64,000 nt of DNA, from positions 16,949-80,948 of the forward strand of contig SVLR01000001.1 in the NCBI GenBank assembly GCA_015067785.1, given 5' to 3'. The stretch is from Oscillospiraceae bacterium. GTDB taxonomy: Bacteria > Bacillota > Clostridia > Oscillospirales > Oscillospiraceae. Below, piece after piece: positions 18,269-25,897 of the stretch. A program made the position numbers and the translations under genes. The notes under the pieces were generated by a model. It saw nothing but the letters and a program-made list of their open reading frames with translations, was not told the DNA's origin and did no database searches. Each line of letters opens with the position of its first letter. Positions within the stretch are counted from its first letter, which is position 1.

Positions 18269-20062
18269 TCAGTCAGTTTCGTATGATCTAAAAAACTCAA
18301 TTGCCAATCTTCTGGACTCGCTATGCTGTACCATTTTACCGTTATAGTTGTCAATTTGTCCTTGCGGACCGTTGTCCCATGCATTATGATTACCGGTATC
18401 ATATAGTTTTAGCTTAACCGTTGCACCCCCACGCTCAAGCATACCAGTTAAGTATTCGCTATAGCGGTAGGAAACAGTTGCATCATCCTTGTTGTGAATG
18501 ATCAGCAAAGGGCAAGGATGGGTAGCAGTCAGTTGTGTGTACAGGGCAGCTTCCTGTGCATCCGCAACAGTCGCATTAGCTGGCAGTTTTTCAAAAATCA
18601 CAGAAGGATCACAGGAGGATAGCTTAGCAAATATTGGAGAATACGGGATCACCTTATCAAAGTTATGCCGGAAATAATCGATTTCTGCCTGCGTAGGCGT
18701 ATGCTTAGTATTTGTAAACGCGGGCTGAACACCCTCAAACCCAAAATAAGAAGATATCCTCTCACGCTGGTAAGTCCCTGTTGCCCAAGGATTGCAGTAT
18801 GCTTGCTTATATAGATCAATAACAGGACAGTTGGCAACCTGCGCCAACACAGGGAATTTACCACTCTGTACAATTTGGAAGGAAGACAATCCGCCCATAG
18901 AAGATCCCAACACAAAGACACCATCGGTTTTGAGATTAAACCGCTTCATTACATATTCGTAGCCTTTTTCATAACACTCCAGTACAGTCGGATTTCCATA
19001 GTGCAGCTCTTCCCCATCTCCAAGAGCGGGCGGGCAAGCATACATATCCATAATGGCATAGCCCATATCCAGCCAATAGGTTTGACTATGAGATTTTGCT
19101 TCGAATGACTTGTATATATCCAGTTCAGCGCCCGCGCCGTGGCAAGTAATAATCAAACGGGTCGGCTCTCCATCCTTCGTATAGTTCTCAGGAAGCATAA
19201 TATAACCATAGTCGGTTGCCTCTACTATAGCATCTTTTCCAAGGGCGGGGGCAATATTCACTTTTACGGTAAATGCATGCGTCCCATTTGCGGGCCGATC
19301 AAGCTTTTCCGTAATATGCTGTGTTTCCTCAATCTCGCTGCCGATAAATTCAACATAGCGGAACATTTCAGTATTATCCGCTTCCGTTTTCCAATCCTGC
19401 AAATAGCCATAACGAAAGATCGTTGCATTCTCAGGGATATCCACTGTAATCCATTGGTATCCCACCGTTGGATCACAAACACCGGAAATATATCCGTTAT
19501 TACTAAAAAATGCAGATCCCCATCTTTGACCAGTTTTAAAAGTCAAAAAACGCACCTTTTCTGCGCCATTAGGAATTTTTATATCGGAATACCAGTTATT
19601 TACAAATGTAGTATTCAATTCACCTGTATCAGCATTTACTCCACCCTGCTGCCATACCAAATCGGAAGCAGTAATTCTTACAGCACCTCGCTTAAGTGCA
19701 AAAAGACCATTCTTGCCTACAGTGACAGAAAAATAGCTTTCCGATTCGTCAATAAACTTGGAAGCCGAATCGTCCAGCATCGCTTTCAGGGCTTCTCTTT
19801 CGGTTGCGTACGCGCCCTTGGGGGCACCTTTATGGAGAGCGACGAAGCGGTTACCGGACTGGTAGAGCATATATTCGGGGGCTGTACCGCCGTTTTCGAT
19901 CAAATAGTTTGTATAGGCGTTTTTTGCTTCCTGCAAGGCTTTGCTGTCATTGGCTTTGCCAATCAAGCCGGAAAATGTAGGAATCAGCACAGTAGCAAGG
20001 ATAGCGATCACCGCAATGACGATCACCAGTTCTACCGTAGTAAAGCCTTTTTTGTTTTTCAT
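18269..20062 (-). CDS. prepilin-type N-terminus fused to alpha/beta hydrolase
   Basis: The 597-residue protein begins with a class III (prepilin peptidase) leader: KKGFTTVELVIVIAVIAILAT, with the cleavage Gly, Phe+1 and Glu+5. A pilin-like segment (to about residue 115) has the YATEREALKAML region. A beta-rich middle domain (about 125-250) with FLTFKTGQRWGSAFF may bind carbohydrate or be a spacer. The C-terminal half is an alpha/beta hydrolase with the nucleophile elbow GSSMGG (Ser388), an acidic residue in HNKDD (526/527) and His559 in TGNHNAW. It resembles poly-ester/feruloyl esterase-like hydrolases; the substrate is unknown. No pilus assembly gene is nearby. The N-terminal 100 residues are nearly identical to those of the gene at 43997-46099, which carries a different enzyme. 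A structured leader precedes the gene. Confidence 0.88.
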   Translation of the reverse strand: MKNKKGFTTVELVIVIAVIAILATVLIPTFSGLIGKANDSKALQEAKNAYTNYLIENGGTAPEYMLYQSGNRFVALHKGAPKGAYATEREALKAMLDDSASKFIDESESYFSVTVGKNGLFALKRGAVRITASDLVWQQGGVNADTGELNTTFVNNWYSDIKIPNGAEKVRFLTFKTGQRWGSAFFSNNGYISGVCDPTVGYQWITVDIPENATIFRYGYLQDWKTEADNTEMFRYVEFIGSEIEETQHITEKLDRPANGTHAFTVKVNIAPALGKDAIVEATDYGYIMLPENYTKDGEPTRLIITCHGAGAELDIYKSFEAKSHSQTYWLDMGYAIMDMYACPPALGDGEELHYGNPTVLECYEKGYEYVMKRFNLKTDGVFVLGSSMGGLSSFQIVQSGKFPVLAQVANCPVIDLYKQAYCNPWATGTYQRERISSYFGFEGVQPAFTNTKHTPTQAEIDYFRHNFDKVIPYSPIFAKLSSCDPSVIFEKLPANATVADAQEAALYTQLTATHPCPLLIIHNKDDATVSYRYSEYLTGMLERGGATVKLKLYDTGNHNAWDNGPQGQIDNYNGKMVQHSESRRLAIEFFRSYETD

Positions 20063-20071
20063 ATGTATCTC

Positions 20072-20234
20072 TCCTTAAATTAAAAAGGTGCGCAGCGGTC
20101 GCCACGCACCGAAAAATGCATAGCCTCAAATGCTGCGACACATCTTTCACGCCAAAACAGGTGCAAAAACGAGGATGCATTTTTACAAAAAGTAAAATGC
20201 ACCTACTTTGGCTAAATATTCAGATGTGTCGCAA
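20072..20234 (-). ncRNA. structured 5' leader, copy 1 (candidate riboswitch-like attenuator)
   Basis: The transcript predicted from the promoter starts at an outer stem, TTGCGACACATCT pairing with AGATGTGTCGCAG (20222-20234 with 20133-20145). Inside lie a second stem (GCCAAA with UUUGGC; GGTGCA with TGCACC) and an inner hairpin (ATTTTAC with GTAAAAAT). After the outer stem a second module follows: TGCATTTTT, an intrinsic terminator hairpin and the ribosome site. Copy 2 at 46100-46273 has the same plan with different stem sequences. I do not recognise a known riboswitch consensus. The function as a conditional terminator is inferred from layout. Confidence 0.7.
20082..20110 (-). terminator. 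leader terminator (attenuator) upstream of the prepilin-hydrolase gene
   Basis: On the minus strand GGTGCGTGGC and GCTGCGCACC pair around a GACC loop (allowing G-U) and are followed by TTTTT. It sits 5-10 bases before AAGGAGAGA and the ATG, so it would stop transcription before the gene unless prevented. Confidence 0.8.
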
Positions 20235-20238
20235 GTAA

Positions 20239-20267
20239 ATCATACCACACCAAAAATAGAAATGCAA
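20239..20267 (-). promoter_or_regulatory. promoter of prepilin-hydrolase gene
   Basis: TTGCAT and TATGAT are separated by 17 bases on the minus strand. The upstream flank CAGGAAACACTTGCATTT is nearly identical to the flank of the promoter at 46278-46306, so promoter and leader are duplicated together. Confidence 0.85.
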
Positions 20268-20343
20268 GTGTTTCCTGTCGACTGGTTTATAGGCTTTTTA
20301 GATGGAATGCATAAATGCATTCCCTGCAATTGCTTACGATGGT

Positions 20344-20407
20344 ACGCCATCCCCTCCCCCGGGGGAGGGTGATTTTTGCTCTGCAAAAATCGGGTGAGGA
20401 ATGGCGT
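20344..20407 (-). repeat. two-hairpin intergenic repeat, copy A
   Basis: Read on the minus strand it is ATTCCTCACCCG, a hairpin (ATTTTTGCAGAGCAAAAAT), CACC, and a second hairpin CCTCCCCCGGGGGAGG, with ACGCCAT/ATGGCGT at the ends. Copy B lies just downstream in the opposite direction, making an inverted pair. The stretch 20270-20553 holds no gene. Confidence 0.7.
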
Positions 20408-20450
20408 GCACTATAAGTCTGCACAAATGCGTATTTTGAAGACTATCTCC

Positions 20451-20505
20451 CGCATTCCTCATCCGCCCCTTCGGGGCACCTTCCCCCCGGGGGAAGGCTT
20501 TTTTT
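20451..20505 (+). repeat. two-hairpin intergenic repeat, copy B
   Basis: CGCATTCCTCATCCG is followed by a hairpin (CCCCTTCGGGG), CACC and a second hairpin (CCTTCCCCCCGGGGGAAGG) with a run of T after it. It has the same plan as copy A but inverted, and may also act as a terminator just upstream of spmA. Confidence 0.7.
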
Positions 20506-20553
20506 GTACTTGAAAGGGTCCTTTTTGCGTAGAGTACCATAGGAGGGATCGGT

Positions 20554-21132
20554 ATGGTTATGAGTTACATTTTTGTAGGCTGCCTTATTCTTTCTGTCTT
20601 TTCTGCCGTGCTGACAGGAAATGGCGGAGCATTGGGGGCGGCGGTATTTCAGGGGGCGCAAAGCGGCGTTACACTCGCCATTTCCATCGCCGGGGCGCTG
20701 TGCCTTTGGTCAGGTGTGGGATATGTGATGGAGAAAACCGGTATCAGCAAAGGGCTGAGCAAGCTGCTCTCTCCCCTGCTCCATTTTATTTTCCCATCCA
20801 CACGGACAGATACCGCCCTTGCGGGCAGTCTCAGCGCCAACATCTGTGCCAATTTCCTGGGACTTGGAAATGCGGCGACTCCTATGGGCATCGCTGCCGC
20901 GGAGCGATTGGCAAAAAACAAAAACGGCATTGCCTCCGATGAGCTGTGCCGTCTCATCGTCCTCAATACCGCTTCTATTCAGTTCATTCCCTCCACCGTT
21001 GGGGCGCTTCGGGCATCTCTCGGCTGTAATACACCTTTTGATATTCTGCCCGCTGTTTGGGTAACAAGTCTATGCTCCGCCGGACTGGGGCTTACTGTGG
21101 CCTTTTTGCTGGGAAAGGTTTGGCTCAAATGA
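20554..21132 (+). CDS. spmA: spore maturation protein SpmA
   Basis: SpmA is a 192-residue polytopic membrane protein of the nucleoside-recognition (Gate) family, needed with SpmB for full dehydration of the spore core. The sequence has the signature GLGNAATPMGIAAAERL and the helix pair around KTGISKGLSKLLSPLLHFIFP. GGAGGG precedes the ATG. Its stop overlaps the spmB start by 4 nt (ATGA). With spoIVA in the same window it supports a spore-forming host. Confidence 0.94.
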   Translation: MVMSYIFVGCLILSVFSAVLTGNGGALGAAVFQGAQSGVTLAISIAGALCLWSGVGYVMEKTGISKGLSKLLSPLLHFIFPSTRTDTALAGSLSANICANFLGLGNAATPMGIAAAERLAKNKNGIASDELCRLIVLNTASIQFIPSTVGALRASLGCNTPFDILPAVWVTSLCSAGLGLTVAFLLGKVWLK

Positions 21133-21644
21133 CCGATTATATCGTACCTCTGATTTTACTTACCACCGCCCTTTGGTCGCTCCGCAAAAAGGAAAATATA
21201 TACGATCTGCTGCTTACCGGCGCATCCCAAGGGTTAAAGCTGCTTATTGCGCTGATCCCAACGCTTATCATTTTACTGACCGCTGTGACGATGCTCCGTG
21301 CTTCCGGTGCGCTTATGCTGCTCAGTCGTTTCCTATCTCCGGTTTTCAGCCTTTTCGGCATTCCACCGGAGACCGCCCTTTTAGTTTTAGTTCGTCCCAT
21401 CAGCGGTAGCGCGGCGCTGGCGGTTGGCGCAGATCTGATGGCGCAGTACGGTGTGGATTCCCAAATCGGGCGTACCGTAGCCGTTATGCTTGGCTCCACG
21501 GAAACTACCTTCTATACTATAAGCGTCTATTTTGGTGCCGTAGGCATCCGCAAGACACGTTACACCGTCCTTGCTGCTTTAATTGCTGATTTCGTTGGCT
21601 TTTTCACCGCCGCCTTCACTGTTCGTTTCCTCTTTCCTCAATAG
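21129..21644 (+). CDS. spmB: spore maturation protein SpmB
   Basis: This is a 171-residue membrane protein of the Gate family, partner of SpmA. Typical features are the start MTDYIVPLILLTTALWSLRK, VRPISGSAAL and GSTETTFYTISVYFGAVGI. The start at 21129 is set by the ATGA overlap with spmA; the listed start at 21057 lies inside spmA. Confidence 0.94.
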   Translation: MTDYIVPLILLTTALWSLRKKENIYDLLLTGASQGLKLLIALIPTLIILLTAVTMLRASGALMLLSRFLSPVFSLFGIPPETALLVLVRPISGSAALAVGADLMAQYGVDSQIGRTVAVMLGSTETTFYTISVYFGAVGIRKTRYTVLAALIADFVGFFTAAFTVRFLFPQ

Positions 21645-21647
21645 TAA

Positions 21648-21673
21648 AAGCCGCAGGCGGCTGCCTGCGGCTT
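21648..21673. terminator. bidirectional terminator between spmB and the zinc-ribbon gene
   Basis: AAGCCGCAGG and CCTGCGGCTT form a perfect 10-bp stem between two converging genes. Confidence 0.8.
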
Positions 21674-21678
21674 ATAAA

Positions 21679-22128
21679 TTATTCGTCGTCTTCTACTACG
21701 AACTCCAAAAGTTCGCCGCAGTTGGGGCAAGTGATACTGCCCTGCTCCAGCGTCTCTTCGTCGAAGTCTACGATCTCGCCGCAACCGCACTCTACAGAAT
21801 AAATGATAGAGTCCTCGTCGCCGAAATCAAAGCCTTCCTCGCCGTACTCCTCGTCTTCAAAGTCGTCGAAATCGTCCTCATAGTCGTCCTCAAAGTCCTC
21901 ATCATCCTCGGAGAGAATGTAGTCCTCGATGGCGTCCAGATCTTCCTCGATCTCGTCCAGCTCGTCGGAAATAGCAATGGTAGTCTCCTGCACATTGGCA
22001 AGTGTGGTGGTCACATCGCCCAGCAGCTCCACGATGGAAGCGATCATCTGACCCTCGGGCTTATCAGTGTCCAGCTTCAGGCCATCCATCAGGCCCTTGA
22101 GGTATGCAGCCTTTTCAGAAATGGTCAT
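21679..22128 (-). CDS. acidic zinc-ribbon protein of unknown function, next to efp
   Basis: The 149-residue protein has an N-terminal helical part (KAAYLKGLMDGLKLD...), a coiled-coil-like DELDEIEEDLDAIEDYI, a long Asp/Glu-rich stretch (about residues 73-105), and a C-terminal zinc ribbon with CGCGE and CPNCGELLEF. It matches the clostridial family described as CD1247-type proteins in annotation, whose role is unknown. It lies 11 bases after efp with AAGGAG upstream, so it is co-transcribed with elongation factor P. The acidic tract could mimic nucleic acid or bind ribosomes, but this is speculation. Confidence 0.75.
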   Translation of the reverse strand: MTISEKAAYLKGLMDGLKLDTDKPEGQMIASIVELLGDVTTTLANVQETTIAISDELDEIEEDLDAIEDYILSEDDEDFEDDYEDDFDDFEDEEYGEEGFDFGDEDSIIYSVECGCGEIVDFDEETLEQGSITCPNCGELLEFVVEDDE

Positions 22129-22139
22129 AGAAATTCTCC

Positions 22140-22700
22140 TTATTTTGCGCGGCCCAGATACTCACCGGTACGGGTGTCGATCTGGATCTTCTCGCCCTCA
22201 TTGATGAACAGAGGCACCTTGACCTCAGCGCCGGTCTCCAGAGTAGCGGGCTTCAGGGTGTTGGTAGCGGTGTTGCCGGCAAAGCCGGGCTCGGTAGCGG
22301 TAACGACCAGCTCAACAAAGGTGGGAACTTCCACGCCGAAGACATTGCCCTTATAGCTCATAATGGTGCAGGTGTCGTTCTCCTTAACGAAACGGAAGCC
22401 GTCGTCCAGAACGGACTTGTCGATGGGCTCCAGCTCGTAGGTCTCGGGGTTCATGAAGTAGTACAGGTCGCCGTCATTGTAGGAATACTCCATCTTCTTT
22501 CTCTCAATGAAAGCGGTGGGGAACTTTGCGGAAGGGTTCAGAGAGGTTTCGGTCACGCCGCCGGTGATGACATTTCTCATCTTGACGCGAACGAAAGCTG
22601 CACCCTTACCGGGCTTAACATGCTGGAACTCAATGACCTGAACGACCTTGCCGTCCATCTCAAAGGTAACACCGTTACGAATATCGCCTGCAGAAATCAT
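22140..22700 (-). CDS. efp: translation elongation factor P
   Basis: EF-P relieves ribosome stalling at consecutive prolines. The 186-residue protein has the three EF-P domains: the KOW-like domain with the tip [12 protein letters not shown], whose Lys is the position modified in many bacteria, and two OB domains with [12 protein letters not shown]-like and the C-terminal [23 protein letters not shown] precedes the ATG. A clear promoter lies upstream. Confidence 0.97.
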   Translation of the reverse strand: MISAGDIRNGVTFEMDGKVVQVIEFQHVKPGKGAAFVRVKMRNVITGGVTETSLNPSAKFPTAFIERKKMEYSYNDGDLYYFMNPETYELEPIDKSVLDDGFRFVKENDTCTIMSYKGNVFGVEVPTFVELVVTATEPGFAGNTATNTLKPATLETGAEVKVPLFINEGEKIQIDTRTGEYLGRAK

Positions 22701-22766
22701 AATTTTTTATCCTCCTAAAACGCTCCCCAAAACGGGGGCTAAATGTGTACATAGCTTGACTGATAT

Positions 22767-22795
22767 ATTTTAACCGACAAACTGACATTTTGCAA
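22767..22795 (-). promoter_or_regulatory. promoter of the efp operon
   Basis: TTGCAA and TAAAAT are separated by 17 bases on the minus strand, about 65 bases upstream of efp. A pepP transcript would read through it. Confidence 0.75.
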
Positions 22796-22812
22796 GAGGA
22801 AAATGCAAATTT

Positions 22813-23877
22813 TTATACAATAATTAAATTTTTCGGACTATGGGTAATATCTTCATAGCCATTTTCCTTGAAAATCAGCACATCTTCGATGCGAACACCA
22901 AATTTTCCGGGCAGATAGATGCCGGGTTCAGCAGAAGCAATCATATTTTCTTCCATAACTGTCTCACCGGAGGGGTTTACACCGGGGGCTTCATGGACCT
23001 CCATACCAAGGCAATGACCGTAGCCGTGGCCAAAGTATTTGCCATAACCGGCATCTGCGATCACCTTACGGGCAGCACCGTCGATCTCCTTACCCGTCAC
23101 GCCTGCCTTTGTTGCAGCGATACCAGCCATCTGCGCTTCCAGAACCGTATTGTAGACCTTTTCCATTTCTTCGGTAGCATAGCCAACCGCCACTGTACGG
23201 GTCATATCTGCGCAGTAGCCACAGTACAGCGCGCCGAAGTCCATCGTGATGAAATCGCCTTTCTGAATCACGCGGTCACCGGCGACACCGTGGGGCAGAC
23301 TGGTATTAGGACCGGAGACCACGATGGGATCAAAGGAAGTGTTGTCCGCACCGTTTTTATAGAGGCAGTAAATAAGCTCTGCCTGCAGTTCCTTCTCGGT
23401 CATACCAACCTGAATGCGACCCAGCACTTCAGAAAACGCCTTATCGGTGATCTCCTGTGCCCTGCGCATCAAGTTCAGCTCCCACTCCTCCTTGATCTGG
23501 CGGAACTTATGGATCGCCTTATTCATAGGAACAAGCTCTGCGTTCAGTCCCTTTTCATAGTAACGGAACTCCGCCACATTCAGGTAGTCCTCCTCAAAGC
23601 CCAGCTTGGTTACGCCAAATTCTTCGATGGCTTCATTGATGAGCTTTACATAGGGATGCTCCCGGTCCACCATAATGACCTCATAGCCTTGAAGGCCGTT
23701 CTCGGCAGCTTCGATGTAGCGGCTGTCAGTAAAGTAACGGCAGCCCTTCTTCGTTACAATCGCAACACCCTCGGCAATGTCATACTCTGCGCTGTACAGA
23801 CGGCTGTAACGGGAGGTCAGCAGCAGACCGTCTACCTCTCCATCCAGCAAGGTCAGGTATTTTTCCATATTCTTCAT
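22813..23877 (-). CDS. M24 family Xaa-Pro aminopeptidase
   Basis: This 354-residue protein has the creatinase N-terminal domain and the pita-bread M24 metallopeptidase domain. Metal ligands are visible as DFGALYCGYCADMTRT (two Asp), GHGYGHCLGMEVHE (His), SAEPGIY (Glu) and RIEDV (Glu). It removes N-terminal residues before proline in the cytoplasm. It resembles Bacillus YqhT, which is also encoded next to efp, so yqhT-efp order is conserved here. It overlaps yqeG by 4 nt (ATGA). Confidence 0.92.
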   Translation of the reverse strand: MKNMEKYLTLLDGEVDGLLLTSRYSRLYSAEYDIAEGVAIVTKKGCRYFTDSRYIEAAENGLQGYEVIMVDREHPYVKLINEAIEEFGVTKLGFEEDYLNVAEFRYYEKGLNAELVPMNKAIHKFRQIKEEWELNLMRRAQEITDKAFSEVLGRIQVGMTEKELQAELIYCLYKNGADNTSFDPIVVSGPNTSLPHGVAGDRVIQKGDFITMDFGALYCGYCADMTRTVAVGYATEEMEKVYNTVLEAQMAGIAATKAGVTGKEIDGAARKVIADAGYGKYFGHGYGHCLGMEVHEAPGVNPSGETVMEENMIASAEPGIYLPGKFGVRIEDVLIFKENGYEDITHSPKNLIIV

Positions 23878-24374
23878 CGTTTCATTCTCCTTTTTGCCAT
23901 AAAGATAAAAGGCTTTTCTGCGATATGACGCAGCTTCAGCCAGATATTATGATTATTAATAGGTTTTACCAGGATAGACATTGCACCGGCTAGGTTTGCC
24001 CCCAGTGTATCCGTAAAGATCTGGTCGCCTGCCAACGCGCACGCCTGCGGTGCAAGACTGTATTTTTCCATACACTTGCAGATCCCCCGACCAAAGGGTT
24101 TCTTTGCGCGGGTAATGCAATCGATCCCCCACCGGCTGCAGAAAACACGAACACGGTCACGCTTGCTGTTGGAAACAACGCAAATTTGGATGTCCGTACC
24201 CTGCATTTCTTTGAGCCACGCTTCCATTTCCGGTGTCGGGATATTGGTCGTATAGGGGACGATGGTGTTGTCAAAATCCAGCATCAAAAGCCGGATTCCC
24301 TGCGCTTGCAGCATTTGGGGTGTCAAATCCGTCAACGACGGCTGAATCCATCGAGGAAATAAGGGAAAAGGCAT
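23874..24374 (-). CDS. yqeG: YqeG-type HAD IIIA phosphatase
   Basis: The 166-residue protein has the HAD motif I LDFDNTIVPY (DxDNT), motif II SNS, a Lys in AKKPFGRG and motif IV GDQIFTDTLGAN. YqeG-like phosphatases of Firmicutes include a mitochondrial homologue (PTPMT1/GEP4) that acts on phosphatidylglycerophosphate, so a role in phospholipid synthesis with pgsA is possible but unproven. The start at 24374 (MPFPLFPRW) has AAGGTGG upstream; the longer listed ORF adds 16 unlikely residues. Confidence 0.88.
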   Translation of the reverse strand: MPFPLFPRWIQPSLTDLTPQMLQAQGIRLLMLDFDNTIVPYTTNIPTPEMEAWLKEMQGTDIQICVVSNSKRDRVRVFCSRWGIDCITRAKKPFGRGICKCMEKYSLAPQACALAGDQIFTDTLGANLAGAMSILVKPINNHNIWLKLRHIAEKPFIFMAKRRMKR

Positions 24375-24438
24375 ATATTTATTCCCACCTTCATAAGATA
24401 TACGGCACATATTATAACACATCGTGAGGTGTTTGTCT

Positions 24439-25170
24439 ATGTCTTTGCGCTTCTATCTTGCAATGACGGATGCCGAGATCCGGAGTGCCCCCTCTCTTCC
24501 ACCGCATCTCGCCTTTATGGCATGTCACTTTTCCCCATACGGTGCCGGGCTTACCAATATTCCTCAGCGTCTCCCCCCCGGTAGTATATTGATCGTCAAT
24601 GACCGCGTGCCGGTCCTGCATCACGATCCAGGCATTATTCTTGGTCAGCTAAAAACCGCTGTTCAAAAATTAGGGGTCTTTGGTGTGCTTTTGGATTTTC
24701 AAATACCCGAACAGTCGCAAACCGCAAAGATCGTAAAGGCACTCACGGAAGGGCTCCCCTGCCCGGTTGCCGTCTCTGCAGCATACGGCAAAGATCTTAC
24801 CTGCCCGATTTTTGCCGCGCCGGCACTGCACCTGCGTTTTTGCGACTTTGAGCCAATAAAGAAAGGCCGTTCCCTTTGGCTGGAAGCCTATGAGGAAACG
24901 GCTGTTTATAGTATTACCGGCGAGGGTTGCAGTGCAGGCAGAGAAGCCAAACTAAACGGTGAAAGCTTTTTTGACGATGCCCTGCAATGCCGGTATGCGT
25001 TTTCCATTGAAAAGGATGCTGTGCTTTTCACCCTCTCACGGCAAACGGAAGAGATACCCGGTTATCTTCAGGCAGCAGAAAAGGCCGGAGTCAGTGTTGC
25101 AGTCGGTCTTTATCAGCAGTTTTCCGGTCTTACCCCTGCCAGCGGCGCAAAAACTGGATCGCGCTGGTAA
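24439..25170 (+). CDS. protein of unknown function
   Basis: I do not recognise this 243-residue protein. It has no signal peptide, membrane helix or clear catalytic motif. Patterns visible are LPPGSILIVNDRVPVLHHDPGII (20-80 region, beta-alpha pattern), a FGVLLDFQIPEQSQTAKIV segment and PCPVAVSAAYG, which could be a TIM-barrel-like or glycosyl-hydrolase-like fold. GAGGTG lies seven bases before the ATG at 24439. The gene is divergent from yqeG and its 3' end overlaps the Spo0A-like gene tail-to-tail by 41 bases. The GC content matches its neighbours. Confidence 0.65.
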   Translation: MSLRFYLAMTDAEIRSAPSLPPHLAFMACHFSPYGAGLTNIPQRLPPGSILIVNDRVPVLHHDPGIILGQLKTAVQKLGVFGVLLDFQIPEQSQTAKIVKALTEGLPCPVAVSAAYGKDLTCPIFAAPALHLRFCDFEPIKKGRSLWLEAYEETAVYSITGEGCSAGREAKLNGESFFDDALQCRYAFSIEKDAVLFTLSRQTEEIPGYLQAAEKAGVSVAVGLYQQFSGLTPASGAKTGSRW

Positions 25171-25825
25171 AAAAGACAGAATTGCTGGGTCTTTTCTTTG
25201 CGCCCGGGAAATAAGTATCCCACATTTTCCCATTGTGCCTATTCCAAGCATCCTTTACGGACAAGCGAATACCGTGTTCGATCTGTTCCCAGCTACCGTT
25301 GATTTGTTTTGCAACAGCCGGATATATAACCTTTGTCAAAGGCTGACCCGGATTCTCACTGAGCAATTCCAGGGTTTTGAAAAGATACTCATATCCGCAT
25401 AGGTTCGGCTTAAAGCCTAAACTCATCAAGAAATTCCGAATCCATTCTCTTACCGGTGTTACTGCGCAATTCACTTTATCTTGTAATGCCAATACTTTAT
25501 TTGCCACAGCAAGCATCTCGCAGGGTCTTAATATGATGTCATCGACCTTCAGTTCACCTGCGCGGTCTGAAATATCCAGCAGAGCAACCAGCAATACTGT
25601 CGGATGTATGCCTACGCTTCGTACCGCTTGCAGAAGGTAGAGGCCATCATACCCCGGCAGATGGGATGGGATAACCAAAATGTCAGGCTCGTAGCTTACG
25701 ATCCGCGAAAACGCATTTTCGCAATCCGTGCAAACATCTACCGTCATAGTGTCCGGCAAAAGCGCTTTCAGGCTATCACAGAAAGTCTCAGACATATCAA
25801 CAATTTGTACTTTTATACCAGACAC
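25130..25825 (-). CDS. Spo0A-like regulator with degenerate receiver domain
   Basis: The 231-residue protein has a receiver-like N-terminal half and a C-terminal half that aligns with the Spo0A DNA-binding domain: LGFKPNLCGYEYLFKTLELL, ITK-like LTKVIYPAVAKQI, the helix INGSWEQIEHGIRLSVKDAW and KRPSNSVFFT (Spo0A: KPTNSEFI). The receiver lacks the phosphoacceptor: the Spo0A VLDIIMP motif is VIPSHLP (Asp to Pro53). One acid-pocket Asp is Met11, the switch Thr is Ala and the conserved Lys is Arg (LRP). Two arginines of the Spo0A recognition helix are Gln and His. It starts at a GTG. It is thus probably a paralogue acting without phosphorylation, not the canonical Spo0A; recN lacks its usual spoIVB-spo0A neighbours here. 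Confidence 0.8.
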   Translation of the reverse strand: MSGIKVQIVDMSETFCDSLKALLPDTMTVDVCTDCENAFSRIVSYEPDILVIPSHLPGYDGLYLLQAVRSVGIHPTVLLVALLDISDRAGELKVDDIILRPCEMLAVANKVLALQDKVNCAVTPVREWIRNFLMSLGFKPNLCGYEYLFKTLELLSENPGQPLTKVIYPAVAKQINGSWEQIEHGIRLSVKDAWNRHNGKMWDTYFPGAKKRPSNSVFFTSAIQFLRRWQG

Positions 25826-25849
25826 CTCTCTTTCCGTAGAGTTGTTTCT

Positions 25850-25878
25850 AAAATATCACATTTATCTACATTTTACAA
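25850..25878 (-). promoter_or_regulatory. promoter of the Spo0A-like gene
   Basis: TTGTAA and TATTTT are separated by 17 bases on the minus strand, about 25 bases upstream of the GTG start. Confidence 0.55.
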
Positions 25879-25897
25879 CTAAATACATCCATTTTCG

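Noticed and set aside
20072-20234. c-di-GMP-I (GEMM) riboswitch, often found upstream of pilin genes
   Set aside because: The conserved GGCAAACC and GGGACGCAAAGCC segments are absent and the nested single-hairpin layout differs.
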